DNA of 64,000 nt from Hymenobacter aranciens (GCF_030580865.1 NZ_JAUQSY010000009.1:124001-188000), one strand, 5' to 3'; counted from the first letter of the stretch, positions 1 to 8,703 are shown. The notes: generated from the sequence alone by a model not told the origin. Program-made: numbers and translations.

Positions 1-579
1 GCACCCGCGGTACCAGGTGTACACCGCGAGCTTTTCGCTCAGGAGCTTGCCCTTCAATCCAGCCGCCCGTTTGGCCACGTGCACCGGGTTGAACTCCTCG
101 CGCCTATCGCCGGCGTAGTCGGGGGCATTGGGGCGGTAGGGCGTGCGCTCGGGGCGGTAGAGCACGCCCACCAGCTGGTCGAGGTAGTCGGTGCGGCTCA
201 GGTCCTGGCTGAAGGCCACGAAGTAGGCGTCGGCGAAAATGAACTCCAGCATTCTCACGTTGCGGAAGTTCTCCCGGGGCGCCCACCAGCGCGCGCGGCC
301 CGGCGCCTGCAGCGTGGGGACGAGTTGCTTTATGAGGCGCACCTCATCGACAAACGGGTCGGCCAGCCACAGCACCTGGGCCAGCTGCACATTGGTCAGT
401 TCCAGCAGCTGGTTCCAGCTTACCTGCAGCAGCACGCGCAGCACTCGCAGGCGCAGCTGCGTGGGCGAGTCGGCCGGCGAGTAGAGCGCCGGCACCAGCT
501 CCAGCAGCAGCGGCCGGGTAAGCTCATTCCACTCGGCCGGCACCTGCCGGGTGTGGCCATCTAGTTCTACAGTATGCAC
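1..579 (-). CDS. Phage protein after the lysis genes, partial
   Basis: An open frame of 193 codons runs off the left edge without a stop, so the C-terminus is missing. The GTG at 579 is taken as start because the in-frame TTG at 603 lies inside the -7 box of the promoter at 601-636. The visible protein is rich in leucine and tryptophan and has a segment RWWAPRENFRNVRML, but I recognise no family. Its position, downstream of holin and lysis genes and behind its own late promoter, suggests the first gene of the tail module. Function unknown. Confidence 0.72.
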   Translation of the reverse strand, partial: MHTVELDGHTRQVPAEWNELTRPLLLELVPALYSPADSPTQLRLRVLRVLLQVSWNQLLELTNVQLAQVLWLADPFVDEVRLIKQLVPTLQAPGRARWWAPRENFRNVRMLEFIFADAYFVAFSQDLSRTDYLDQLVGVLYRPERTPYRPNAPDYAGDRREEFNPVHVAKRAAGLKGKLLSEKLAVYTWYRGC

Positions 580-600
580 AGCAGGAAGCAGTTGTTTTAA

Positions 601-636
601 CAAAGCTCCGCTGCTACCCTAACCGGAAAAAGGACA
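601..636 (-). promoter_or_regulatory. Phage late promoter, TGTCC class
   Basis: On the minus strand TGTCCTTTTT (636-627) is followed after exactly 17 bases by GGAGCTTTG (609-601), a variant of the Bacteroidota -7 box. The same pattern with the same spacing recurs at 5141-5176, 8341-8376, 12166-12201 and 27678-27713. It serves the partial gene that starts at 579. Confidence 0.75.
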
Positions 637-700
637 CTAAAAAGCTGCTATCCTTGCCCCATCAACGCAGTCGTGAGAAACTGTGTTGGTGAATGAAAAA

Positions 701-858
<158 letters not shown>

Positions 859-871
859 AAGATACCACAAA

Positions 872-1366
872 CTATAGCAGCCAGCGGCCGCGCACCAGGC
901 GGTTGAGCCCGAGCAGGGCCGCTACGACGGCCAATACCCACCAGGGAAACGAGCGCGGCGGCTGCACCTGCTCGGCATGCGCGCCATGGCCAGTGGCCAC
1001 CGGCGCCTTGGCCTTGCCCACGGTGCTGGCCACGGCGCCCTCGCCGGCGGCGACGGAGGCCCGCGGCTTGGTGAGGGCCACGGCGCCGGGCGCGGTGGCC
1101 ACCGCACTGTGCTTGATTTTAACGGTCGTGGGCAGCACACCGGCGCGAGCCAGGTTGGTGGCCTGAGCCCGCTGCCACTGCCGGCGCTGGCGGGGCGTGG
1201 AGCCGGCCGGCGGCGGTACTAGGTACGCCGGCAGCTGCGCGGCGGTCGAGTCGGCGATGGCCAGGCAGGTGCTCAGCGGGTCGAGGCCGGGCTCGGAGGC
1301 CTGGCGCGAGCCGGCGCAGCTGCCGAGCAGCAGCAGGGCCAGGCTCAATGGAAGAAGTGCGCGCAT
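872..1366 (-). CDS. Prophage lipoprotein, possible spanin-like lysis protein
   Basis: 164 aa. It starts with a lipoprotein signal (MRALLPLSLALLLLGSCAGS, lipobox LGSC at about residues 14-17), so it is probably exported and lipid-anchored. The middle is rich in alanine, proline and valine, and a membrane segment (WWVLAVVAALLGLNRLV) lies near the C-terminus. It follows the DUF5675-like and holin genes with only 5 bases between 1372 and its start, which suggests the lysis cassette. A protein anchored at both ends could act like a spanin joining inner and outer membrane; that role is inference from layout. The open frame continues upstream, but the signal peptide marks 1366 as start. Confidence 0.6.
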   Translation of the reverse strand: MRALLPLSLALLLLGSCAGSRQASEPGLDPLSTCLAIADSTAAQLPAYLVPPPAGSTPRQRRQWQRAQATNLARAGVLPTTVKIKHSAVATAPGAVALTKPRASVAAGEGAVASTVGKAKAPVATGHGAHAEQVQPPRSFPWWVLAVVAALLGLNRLVRGRWLL

Positions 1367-1371
1367 AGTCG

Positions 1372-1884
1372 TTAGGCGAGGCGGTATTCGATGGACTGGC
1401 CACCGGCACGAATGGCGCCGATGATGGCCGCGTAGAGCTTGACGTAAGTGCGGCGCGAGTTGAGCACGGCGGCCTGATGGCCGATGGTGCCGTGCTTCTC
1501 GCCGACGATATAGCAGCCGGCGGTGTCGTCGTCGGTGTTGCCCCAATGCAAGAGAATGAGGCGCTTCTCCAGGCTGCCCTTCACCCAAATCAGGTCGTGC
1601 GGCTTGTAGAGCAGCTTCTCGGCCGATTTGAGCTGCAGCCAGGCAGCACGCTCGATGAGGTTCACGCCGTCCCGGGTATAAAACGAGGTGCTGAAGGCCG
1701 GGCTCTGGCGCAGGCCCAACGGGTAGGTGCCCAGCGGCACGCAGGTTTCGGCGTACACTTCGCGGCCGGCGGGCCGGGCCTCGTCCTCGATGCCGGCGCA
1801 GTAATCAGCGGCTCTGACGAAGAGGCGTGAAAGGGTCCAGTCGGCGGCAGAAGGCTGCCGCACGACGGTAAGTAGTTGTTTCAT
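1372..1884 (-). CDS. DUF5675-like prophage protein, probable lysis function
   Basis: 170 aa, no signal peptide. The order of motifs matches the DUF5675 family as I recall it: an early CAGIEDE segment with acidic residues, a central ETCVPLGTYPL segment, then LLHWGNTDDDTAGCYIVG with histidine, aspartates and cysteine. These proteins sit beside holins in many phages and are thought to act on the cell wall or as structural caps; the exact reaction is not established to my knowledge. Here it lies 11 bases after the holin gene and just before the lipoprotein, a typical lysis cassette. Family assignment is by eye. Confidence 0.72.
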   Translation of the reverse strand: MKQLLTVVRQPSAADWTLSRLFVRAADYCAGIEDEARPAGREVYAETCVPLGTYPLGLRQSPAFSTSFYTRDGVNLIERAAWLQLKSAEKLLYKPHDLIWVKGSLEKRLILLHWGNTDDDTAGCYIVGEKHGTIGHQAAVLNSRRTYVKLYAAIIGAIRAGGQSIEYRLA

Positions 1885-1895
1885 CGGACAATGAA

Positions 1896-2408
1896 TTAGG
1901 TGGCAGGTTCAGGGGCGGCCGGCTCCGCCGCGGGCGCTGCGAGCGTAGGCTCGGCGTTGGCTGGCGGCTCTTTGGAGCGGAAGGCGCCATTTTCTTCCCA
2001 GTCCGTCATGCCCTTGCGCAGGAAGGCCGGCAGGGGCAGGCCGCGGCCGCCCAGGCCGCGCAGATTCTCGTCGATGGACTTGGTTTCGATGAGCAGGATG
2101 AAGGAGTAGATGATGCCCTTCACGCCCATGGCCATGTACTGCGCCCAGGGCAGCTTGCTGCCGTCGATTTCCAGATTGCAGAAGACGTGGGCGATGACGA
2201 TGCCGATGGCGTACTCGCGCAGCTTGACCAGCATCTGACGCATACCTCGCGAGTGGAAGCGGCCCTGCTTAAAGCTGCGGGCCATGCCCAGCGCCGTGTC
2301 GAGCAGGAAGACGACCATCAGGAAGCCTAGGGCCTGCCAGTCGTTGAAGACGTATTTCTCAAATACAGCCAGCACTTTAGCCAGCAGCGACGGCAGAATC
2401 AATAGCAT
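1896..2408 (-). CDS. Phage holin of the toxin-secretion/holin type
   Basis: 170 aa. The N-terminal half carries three to four hydrophobic segments: MLLILPSLLAKVLAVF, WQALGFLMVVFLLDTALGMA, YAIGIVIAHVFCNLE and YMAMGVKGIIYSFILLIE. The LDTALGMARSFKQGRFHSRGM segment fits the loop of Phage_holin_4-type proteins (D..tG...A...G...S..m). The C-terminal 50 residues are charged and rich in proline and alanine. It would form inner-membrane lesions at the end of the lytic cycle. The start codon shares one base with the stop of the gene upstream (TAATG), so the two are translationally coupled. Confidence 0.82.
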   Translation of the reverse strand: MLLILPSLLAKVLAVFEKYVFNDWQALGFLMVVFLLDTALGMARSFKQGRFHSRGMRQMLVKLREYAIGIVIAHVFCNLEIDGSKLPWAQYMAMGVKGIIYSFILLIETKSIDENLRGLGGRGLPLPAFLRKGMTDWEENGAFRSKEPPANAEPTLAAPAAEPAAPEPAT

Positions 2409-3427
2409 TAGAAGAAGCGGTAAGTTTTGTTTTCAGCAGCATTGCTCACCACCGGCCGCGGCGCGGTGGGGTCGGTGTAGGTGGGCGAGGCGAAGTAGGT
2501 GGCGAAGCGCGTGGCGCTGGCGTTGGCATTCAGGAAGGTGCGCAGCTTGGTCAGGTACACCAGGCCATCCTTGCGGGCCTGGTCGATTTTGAGCGTGAGC
2601 AGGGCGTCGAGCCCGGCGTCGGCCTCCTTGTTGTTCGCGTCGTCGAAGCGGTAGATATTGAGCTGTAACGAGCTGCCCTGGAACGTGAGGCCCACTTCGG
2701 GCACGGCCTTGGCCACGACCAGGTGCGCCAGCGCCGGGCGCAGGTACTCGTCGAGCACCAGCTGGCTGTCGGCGCTGAGCGTGCCGGTGAGCAGCTCGCC
2801 CTTCAACTCCTGGAAGTAAGAGGTGCCGAGCACCGGCTCCAGCTGGAAGGCCTCCACCTTGCGGAGCGTGGCCAGCAGCGCCAGGTAGGTCAGGCGTGAA
2901 TCGGCGATGTCGTAGTGCAGCGAGAACTCGGTGGCCGTGGCCAGGAAGTGGCGCCGGCTACGGGCCGCTGCCGGCGACGTGGCCCAAGCCGCCAGCTCCG
3001 GAGACTCGCGGTGGGCTTCGAGGTAGCGCAGCACGTCCTCCAGGGCCGTGTAGCCGGTGGCCGTGAAGGCGCCCTTCAGGTCGTTTATCTGCCACTGAAA
3101 CGCCGTTTTGGTGACCAGCAAGCTAACGCCGACGCTGTCGATTTGCACCTGCACGAAGGGCAGGTAATGCACCATGGCCAGGTTGGCGGCCGCGCACTGC
3201 ACCAGCCGCAGCAACTCGGCACGCACGTCGGGGCTGCCAGGCTCCAGCAGGCTGGCCACGTCCTCGTCAGGCAGCGCCTGCAGGGAAGCGTAGAGCGGAC
3301 CGAGCAGCTCGCGCAGCCGGCCGCCCTCGGCCACGCGCAGCGAGCGCTGCACTTCGGCCAGTTCGCCGTTCACGTTCACGCCGACCTGGTCGACGAATTG
3401 TTGGAAGGTGCGGATGAAGGCGCTCAT
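2408..3427 (-). CDS. DUF6712-like phage protein, probable head-tail completion role
   Basis: 339 aa, soluble, mostly helical by composition, without signal peptide or membrane segment. I believe it belongs to the DUF6712 group found next to portal genes in Bacteroidota prophages, but this is from memory. It starts 4 bases before the end of the portal gene (ATGA overlap) and ends on the start codon of the holin, so it is part of one operon. The position between portal and lysis genes suggests a role in head completion or the connector. No catalytic motif is visible. Confidence 0.55.
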   Translation of the reverse strand: MSAFIRTFQQFVDQVGVNVNGELAEVQRSLRVAEGGRLRELLGPLYASLQALPDEDVASLLEPGSPDVRAELLRLVQCAAANLAMVHYLPFVQVQIDSVGVSLLVTKTAFQWQINDLKGAFTATGYTALEDVLRYLEAHRESPELAAWATSPAAARSRRHFLATATEFSLHYDIADSRLTYLALLATLRKVEAFQLEPVLGTSYFQELKGELLTGTLSADSQLVLDEYLRPALAHLVVAKAVPEVGLTFQGSSLQLNIYRFDDANNKEADAGLDALLTLKIDQARKDGLVYLTKLRTFLNANASATRFATYFASPTYTDPTAPRPVVSNAAENKTYRFF

Positions 3428-4815
3428 TTCGATTGTTGTTTCGGGTCAGCCGCCGGCGTATTTTTCGCCTCCGCCTGCATCACGAAAGGATTGAGAAAGC
3501 GAAACTTGACGGGCTTGCCGTTGACCGTCCAGTTGTTGTAGCGGGCGATGAGGTTGAGCGGGGCCAGCACCAGGTCGAGGTGGAATTGGGCCGTGCTGAT
3601 GAAGTTGTTGAAAAGCACCCGCGGCTCCGAGCCGCCACCGGCGCCATCGCCCATGCTCTTGCCGGGCGAGACGCCCATCAGCGCGCCGGGCACGCCCACG
3701 GCGGTGTAGACGTGCGAGCTGGCCTCGCCCGAGTCCTCGATGTAGAGGCCGTCCTTGAGCTTGTCGTCGATGGCCTCGATTTTAAAGGCTTCCACCTCCT
3801 TGCCATCCCGCTTGTCGAGGATGGTGGTGCTCATCACCGTTTTACCAGCCCCATTGGTGCCGGCCATCACGTTGTCGAAGTTGGTGAGCTCCTCATTGAT
3901 GAGGCGCACCTTTTCGTCCTGACTCAGGCCTTCCCAGTCGCCATACTTCCACTCCCAGTAGGCCGAATGAATCGTGACCAGGTACTTGACCGACAACTGA
4001 TTTTTAAACAGCGACTTCTTAAACTCCGGAATCGCCGCCATCACGTCGAGCCACCCCGAGCGACGCACCGCGTTCCAGCTGGCCAGCTGGTAGTAGGCCT
4101 TGTCGGGCGAGGGAATACTGATAGGATAGATGAACTTGAAGCCATCCGTGCGCGCGCGCAGGCTGCCCACCGCGTCATAGTAGGGGTCGAGGATGGGCAC
4201 CTGCGTGGCGTACGCGTCGGTGGCCGTGCCGCCGTTGTCCCAGTTGGCGTTGATGACCACGTGGGTGGGCAGGCCCTTGGTCGGCTTCAGGTAGCGCGTC
4301 CAGGGCGCCTCCTGGGTGGAAATACCGACGATTTTCTGCCGGTTTTTGCTCACCACCAGCTCCGGAAAAGCGTTGGCGAAGTAGTTGATGTCGAGCAGCG
4401 CCTCCATCGCGTACAGGCCCACGTTCGCGGCGTCCATAAACTCCTCGATTTCCGGTACTTCCTGCGCCTCAAAAATCTTGGAGCCGTCCTTGTTGACGCC
4501 GGTGACAATGCCGTAGACGATGCCGCCCCCGTACATCATGCTGGTCTTCTTCTCCAGCAGGGAGGGCAGTATCGTATTCTTTTCCACGTCCTTGATGACG
4601 GCCTGCGGAAACAGATTGTCCTCTCCCCAGGGGATGACGTCGCCCCCCCCATCCGGCTTTTTCTCCGGCGAGGTGGGTTCCTCTTCCTGCACCGACTTGC
4701 CTCCAGCGCCGCGCACGGCCGCCGCCGAGTTGGCGCTCAAATTCAGTCGAAAGGCCGTGCCCGAATGCTGCGTGTACGCCAGCGTGGCGTCCTGATTTAC
4801 TACTACCCTCCTCAC
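3424..4815 (-). CDS. Phage portal protein
   Basis: 463 aa from the GTG at 4815, which follows AGGTGG and overlaps the previous stop (GTGA). The open frame continues to 5004, but that part lies inside the upstream gene. Portal-like features are the acidic IPWGEDNLFPQ segment near residue 60, a central helical region, the late GVPGALMGVSPGKSMG segment that resembles the portal motif before the stem helix, and a final FLNPFVMQAEAK. It would form the dodecameric ring at the capsid vertex through which DNA is packaged. The place between terminase and the DUF6712-like gene fits. The gene upstream and this one leave from the late promoter at 5141-5176. Confidence 0.72.
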   Translation of the reverse strand: MRRVVVNQDATLAYTQHSGTAFRLNLSANSAAAVRGAGGKSVQEEEPTSPEKKPDGGGDVIPWGEDNLFPQAVIKDVEKNTILPSLLEKKTSMMYGGGIVYGIVTGVNKDGSKIFEAQEVPEIEEFMDAANVGLYAMEALLDINYFANAFPELVVSKNRQKIVGISTQEAPWTRYLKPTKGLPTHVVINANWDNGGTATDAYATQVPILDPYYDAVGSLRARTDGFKFIYPISIPSPDKAYYQLASWNAVRRSGWLDVMAAIPEFKKSLFKNQLSVKYLVTIHSAYWEWKYGDWEGLSQDEKVRLINEELTNFDNVMAGTNGAGKTVMSTTILDKRDGKEVEAFKIEAIDDKLKDGLYIEDSGEASSHVYTAVGVPGALMGVSPGKSMGDGAGGGSEPRVLFNNFISTAQFHLDLVLAPLNLIARYNNWTVNGKPVKFRFLNPFVMQAEAKNTPAADPKQQSK

Positions 4816-5135
4816 AGTACCACCTTTAGCCCGTTGAACTCCAGAATCAGCCAGATGTGGACTTTCCGCACCTGCGAGCTGTTCTTCTGCACGATGTTGC
4901 GCGTGGCGTTCTGGTAGTGGCTGGGCAGCCGGCTCGGGGAGTCGGTGGCCGGCGCCGGGGCGGGCCGCTGGCCCACTTCCCGACGCCGGCGCGAGAGCTG
5001 GCAATCCTGCCAGGCCTCCACCTTTCCGCCCGTTTTGCGCCGGCGGTCAGCCGTCACAAACCGGATTGAAAATCGCTCCTCCCCTTCTTCCATCTGCCGG
5101 AGCACCTCCGTCAGCCGCACACTGTTCGCAATCAT
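4812..5135 (-). CDS. Small basic prophage protein, unknown
   Basis: 107 aa from the ATG at 5135. An upstream TTG at 5180 is in frame, but it lies ahead of the -7 box of the promoter at 5141-5176, so it cannot be the start of the mRNA from that promoter. The protein has a basic middle (ADRRRKTGGK) and a hydrophobic tail (WLILEFNGLKVVL). It overlaps the portal gene by 4 bases and is the first gene of the portal-holin operon. The start lies 6 bases after the -7 box, so the message would be nearly leaderless. Function unknown. Confidence 0.6.
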   Translation of the reverse strand: MIANSVRLTEVLRQMEEGEERFSIRFVTADRRRKTGGKVEAWQDCQLSRRRREVGQRPAPAPATDSPSRLPSHYQNATRNIVQKNSSQVRKVHIWLILEFNGLKVVL

Positions 5136-5140
5136 CGAGG

Positions 5141-5176
5141 CAAAATTCCAGGCCCCGCGCACCTGAAAAAAGGACA
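5141..5176 (-). promoter_or_regulatory. Phage late promoter, TGTCC class
   Basis: TGTCCTTTTT (5176-5167), 17 bases, then GGAATTTTG (5149-5141) on the minus strand. It serves the portal-DUF6712-holin operon, and the first ATG lies 6 bases beyond the -7 box. Confidence 0.72.
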
Positions 5177-5358
5177 GCAATCGCCTGCCGGAATCGCCTG
5201 AAAAAAGCCAGTCTCACGGCAAAGTGCCCTGGCGCTACCGGGAAGGCCTTTTTTGGCCGTTTTGAGGCGTTTTCCGTCTCATTTAGTCGTTGAACACCCC
5301 GACGCGCACTGTGCAAAAAATGGCAATTGCCAGAGCGCGCCCAGGGGATATACCACTA

Positions 5359-5392
5359 AAAAACCCCGTTTCCAGCGTGGAAACGGGGTTTT
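5359..5392 (-). terminator. Intrinsic terminator after the terminase operon
   Basis: AAAACCCCGTTTCCA / TGGAAACGGGGTTTT forms a perfect 15-bp stem around GCG, with A and T tracts within the stem ends. It separates the terminase gene (ending 5418) from the next promoter. Between 5177 and 5358 I see no gene or further signal. Confidence 0.85.
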
Positions 5393-5417
5393 GCATGTTG
5401 GCGCGTGGCAATTGCCG

Positions 5418-7103
5418 TTACGACGTGACAAGGAGCAGGCCATGCCCACTGCCGATGGCCCGGGCCACGTGCTTGTCGATGGAGAGGAAGTGCAGGTCGA
5501 CCGTATCGGTGAAGTGGGTGGCCTCCTGACCTGGTACGGTGAGCTTCTTCTCGCTGCTCTTATCCTTAGCAATGGCGCCGCGGCTGTCCTGCCGCACCGG
5601 GGCCAGGCTCATGGCCGTGAGCACGTCCTTGCAGTTGACCTTGTTGAAGCGAATGCGCAGCTGGCGCTCATCCTCCTCGCCCAGCAGCTCGTGGGCCAGG
5701 TGGTAGCGGTGGGCGTAGCTGGGCACGCGGCCCTGGTTGAAGTGGCGCACGCGCCAGCCGTGACTCTTCAGGCGCTCAGCAAACTGCTGGTTATAGGTCA
5801 GGTCGGCATCGGGCTTGCGGGCATTGCCCCACTCGGTGTCCTCGATGAAGTGGAATTCCTTCCGCAGGTGATACTCATAGTACTTGGCGTACATATCGGC
5901 CAGGTCGTTGATGAGCTTCGGATGCTTGACGTACATGCCCTTGAGGAAGCGGTACTCCCGATTATCCTCGTGTATCTGACCTACGGTGAAGGTGCTAATC
6001 TTGCTCCCCCAGTCCACTGCCCCCCGAATGGGCAGGTGGCTGCGGCAGTCCCCATCCATCCTGCTATCGTGCGTCTTGAGCTTATTGAGGTTGAACTCCA
6101 GCCCGGCCACGTAGTCGTTGTTGGGACACTCCTCGATGTGCCGCGGCGCCAGGCGTGGGTAGAAGCCCGCCTCGACCGATTTGGGCCGCTGGTTGAGGAT
6201 TTCGATGAGGAACATGAAATCCGACAGCTCCCGCCGCTGCTCTTCCAGGTAGGGGATGCCCAGGTTCTCGATGTTGTCGAAAATGTTGGCCTCCGAGTAG
6301 AGCAGGCCGCGGGGCACCTCCTTACCGGCCTTCTTGAGCTTGGTGGGGTTGGCGTAAAACGTCAGCTGCGCGCTCAGGGCCAGAATCTCCTCGTAGAGCT
6401 TCAGGCGGGTCTCCAGCGAGCGCGAATCAACGAACTCCAGCTGCAGCTTAATGAGCTGGTCGCGGGTCTGCTGGAACGGATGCCCATCCCGCTCGTAGTA
6501 GGCCGAATCGTCGAGCAGCCACTTGCCCGTATCGCCCCAGGGCATCGAGGAGAACAAAAACTTGCCGTGGTGCAGGTCGCAGCCCTTCCAGAAGTCCTTA
6601 TTGCCCCGGTTGGAGGCAATGACGTCGGTGCCGAGCTTATCGCGGTCGAGCAGCAGAGCTTCGTCGCCGATGTAGCCGTCGAGGTTCACGCCGCGGCTGC
6701 TGGAGCCGTTGCCGTCCTGGCTGATGAGGTGAAAACCCGCTCCCGTATAAAAAATGATGAAGTGGTCGTACTTGACCGGGCGCTGGAACGGCTCCGGCCA
6801 CCGCCACGAGGGCGGCGGCTTGCGCCCGATGAAGTAGTGCACGTCCTTGTAGTAGCCCAGCCGCTCCAGGCTCGCGATGGTGCTCGGCAGCGTGCGCGTG
6901 AGGATTTGCTGGTAGGTCGAGCCCACGATGCCCCAGCACGAGCGCGGCATGCGCGTCACGATGAGGTGCATCAGCCAGGCAATGAGCGTGCTCTTGCCGG
7001 TGGCCCGGCCCCAGAGGCTCACGGCGCTGGCCAGCTTCGAAATCATGAAGCGTAGCTGCGGCCGGTTGAATTTGAGCGGCTTAATCTTCGGTGCTTTCGT
7101 CAT
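5418..7103 (-). CDS. Terminase large subunit
   Basis: 561 aa. The N-terminal ATPase has a Walker A-type loop WGRATGKST (residues 31-39), a Walker B-like YIGDEA (144-149) and a SMPWGDTGK segment near residue 200 in the place of motif III. The C-terminal half has acidic residues (GAVDWGSK, EDTEWGN) as expected of the RNase H-fold nuclease that cuts packaged DNA. It would pump DNA through the portal ring and cleave concatemers. The start overlaps the small-subunit gene by 23 bases, and the usual partner order small-large is kept. The terminator at 5359-5392 closes the operon. Confidence 0.93.
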   Translation of the reverse strand: MTKAPKIKPLKFNRPQLRFMISKLASAVSLWGRATGKSTLIAWLMHLIVTRMPRSCWGIVGSTYQQILTRTLPSTIASLERLGYYKDVHYFIGRKPPPSWRWPEPFQRPVKYDHFIIFYTGAGFHLISQDGNGSSSRGVNLDGYIGDEALLLDRDKLGTDVIASNRGNKDFWKGCDLHHGKFLFSSMPWGDTGKWLLDDSAYYERDGHPFQQTRDQLIKLQLEFVDSRSLETRLKLYEEILALSAQLTFYANPTKLKKAGKEVPRGLLYSEANIFDNIENLGIPYLEEQRRELSDFMFLIEILNQRPKSVEAGFYPRLAPRHIEECPNNDYVAGLEFNLNKLKTHDSRMDGDCRSHLPIRGAVDWGSKISTFTVGQIHEDNREYRFLKGMYVKHPKLINDLADMYAKYYEYHLRKEFHFIEDTEWGNARKPDADLTYNQQFAERLKSHGWRVRHFNQGRVPSYAHRYHLAHELLGEEDERQLRIRFNKVNCKDVLTAMSLAPVRQDSRGAIAKDKSSEKKLTVPGQEATHFTDTVDLHFLSIDKHVARAIGSGHGLLLVTS

Positions 7104-7758
7104 CGTCGTCGTTTTCTTCGGCTTCCTGCGCTTCTAGGAGCAAGTGGCGCATGCCGTCCAGGCTCACGTCACTGCGCTCGACCGTCTCCACCAGCTCGGC
7201 GTAGGTCGCCGCGTCCATGTCATCGAGCTTATCCAGCTGCACCGTTTTGGGCTTGCCATCGGCCCCGTTGAGGCTGATTTGCAGCACGTAGGTTTTATTG
7301 CCCAGCACTTCCGGCGTCAGCGCCGTCGAATCCTCTTTGTCGAGGCCCTTGAGGATGGCCATGTTCTTGATGGCGGCGTTGGCGGCCTTCAGGTCGGGGT
7401 TACCGAACTTATCCTGGGCCTTCATGGCCTTGCGGAAGACGCCCATGGCCATCTCGTAGAGAATGTGCTTGACGCCCTCCTTGTGGGTGCGCGTGACCTC
7501 GCCAAACAGGGCCGTGGTGTCGCGGATGCGCCGGTAGGCCGTAGCCCGGCCGATGGTATAGCGGGCGCAGAGCAGCACCACGGTTTTCTCCACCGACTTG
7601 CCTTGGGTGAGCCAGGCATGAGTGGCCACGAGCTGGCCTTTCTGCTCCAGGTCGCTCGTCGAGAGCCCGGAATCTTCCTCGTCGTCGAAAAACGACGCCC
7701 GAATACGGTCGAGGGCCGTTTCGGTGCTTTTGTTATAGTTGGGATTCTCCTCCATCAC
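7081..7758 (-). CDS. Terminase small subunit-like DNA-binding protein
   Basis: 225 aa. A helix-turn-helix-like segment lies around residues 55-80 (SVEKTVVLLCARYTIGRATA), followed by helices and a strongly acidic C-terminus (EENDDDDESTED) that could contact the large subunit. Location directly before the large terminase and a 23-base overlap with it support the role of recognising the packaging site. It overlaps the upstream gene by 26 bases. Identification is mainly by context; the length is larger than in many small terminases. Confidence 0.75.
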   Translation of the reverse strand: MMEENPNYNKSTETALDRIRASFFDDEEDSGLSTSDLEQKGQLVATHAWLTQGKSVEKTVVLLCARYTIGRATAYRRIRDTTALFGEVTRTHKEGVKHILYEMAMGVFRKAMKAQDKFGNPDLKAANAAIKNMAILKGLDKEDSTALTPEVLGNKTYVLQISLNGADGKPKTVQLDKLDDMDAATYAELVETVERSDVSLDGMRHLLLEAQEAEENDDDDESTED

Positions 7759-8335
7759 GTTTCAGCTTCGTTTCCAGTAAGTAGATGTCAGCCTCCACCT
7801 GGGCCAGGTCAGCCGCCCGGTGGGGCCTTGTTTTGAGTTTGGAGCGCTGCGGGCGCAGGTTCAGCAGCCGCCGGCGGATTTCACCTTCGTCCTGGATGCT
7901 GGCCAGGCCCGGCGAGGGCTCGCCCACCGGTGGCGGCACCGGTGCGCGGCCGGCCGCCTGGTCGTAGCTCTCGGCGATGAGGTCGCCCAGGGCGAGGATG
8001 CGGAAGGCCAGCTCGCGCCGCTCGGCATCGGTGGCCACGAGACCCAGCTGCGCATGCAGGTAGTTGCGCTCGGCAAACCAATCGCGGCGCTGCGGGTCGA
8101 CCGCGGCTACTGGCGCCGGTAGTGGCGCCGCTACCGGTGCCGGCACTGGCACCACTACCGGCACGGTGCTCACCAGCTGCTGCAGCGCCTGCAGCAGCTT
8201 GCCCCGCGTAAACTCCGTTTCGCCCAGGGCCAGCAGTTTGCGCACCACGGTGCTGGTGCCGTGCACCTCATACAGCGCCACGCCGGCATTGTAGTCGCGC
8301 TCCTCTCCTTCCAGCCAGTCTCTCACATCCTCCAT
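7733..8335 (-). CDS. Prophage protein, unknown, first gene of the terminase operon
   Basis: 200 aa from the ATG at 8335. In-frame codons continue to 8416, but that part crosses the promoter at 8341-8376 and a terminator, so it is not used. The protein has a proline/alanine linker in the middle (VPVPAPVAAPLPAPVAAV) and charged helical ends; the C-terminus is basic. It overlaps the small terminase by 26 bases. The ATG lies only 6 bases after the -7 box TTTG, so the message is leaderless or nearly so. No family recognised. Confidence 0.68.
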   Translation of the reverse strand: MEDVRDWLEGEERDYNAGVALYEVHGTSTVVRKLLALGETEFTRGKLLQALQQLVSTVPVVVPVPAPVAAPLPAPVAAVDPQRRDWFAERNYLHAQLGLVATDAERRELAFRILALGDLIAESYDQAAGRAPVPPPVGEPSPGLASIQDEGEIRRRLLNLRPQRSKLKTRPHRAADLAQVEADIYLLETKLKRDGGESQL

Positions 8336-8340
8336 CGATG

Positions 8341-8376
8341 CAAAGGTGGCCGGCACAAGTAGCCCTAAAAAGGACG
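8341..8376 (-). promoter_or_regulatory. Phage late promoter, TGTCC class
   Basis: CGTCCTTTTT (8376-8367), 17 bases, then CCACCTTTG (8349-8341) on the minus strand. It differs from the other copies by one base in the upstream box. It drives the terminase operon. Confidence 0.7.
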
Positions 8377-8380
8377 AAAA

Positions 8381-8412
8381 AAAACGCCCCAGCCAGTGGC
8401 TGAGGCGTTTTT
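8381..8412 (-). terminator. Intrinsic terminator
   Basis: AAAACGCCCCAGCCA / TGGCTGAGGCGTTTT form a 15-bp stem with one mismatch and a minimal loop. It closes the operon that ends at 8433 just ahead of the terminase promoter. Confidence 0.75.
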
Positions 8413-8432
8413 GCAAGGGCGCGCTTCCCTTC

Positions 8433-8702
8433 TCACATTCCCCCTGCGCCCTTGCTTTTCGTGGCCCGCGGGCGCCTTTTGGGCGCCTCTGGCGCCGTTA
8501 GTTCGACCGCCGGCTCCGGGGCCGCTTCCTTGCGCTTCAGCCACTCGAAGCCACCCGGCAGGACTACCAACTCCGCAGCCTCGGCGAGCGTGAGCTTGGT
8601 CAGGTCTACCTCGCGGCCCAGGCGCTGCACGTAGAAGCGCGTGGAGTGGGTCGTCTGCTCGTAGAGCGCGGCCACCTCGGCCGGCAGTCGTTGCGTGACC
8701 AT
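8433..8702 (-). CDS. Small phage protein, unknown
   Basis: 89 aa. The first 50 residues look folded (VTQRLPAEVAALYEQTTHS, then a DLTKLTLAEAAELV helix) and the last 35 are a proline-, lysine- and arginine-rich tail ending in a basic stretch. It begins 1 base after the stop of the 192-aa gene upstream, so both belong to one operon with the capsid genes. The basic tail could contact DNA or capsid; this is only a guess. Confidence 0.6.
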   Translation of the reverse strand: MVTQRLPAEVAALYEQTTHSTRFYVQRLGREVDLTKLTLAEAAELVVLPGGFEWLKRKEAAPEPAVELTAPEAPKRRPRATKSKGAGGM

Positions 8703-8703
8703 C

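Noticed and set aside
3433..4917. A 494-codon plus-strand frame
   Set aside because: Antisense to the portal gene; histidine- and valine-rich, no domain.
5253..7055. A 600-codon open frame on the plus strand
   Set aside because: Antisense to the large terminase, whose ATPase motifs are clear on the minus strand.
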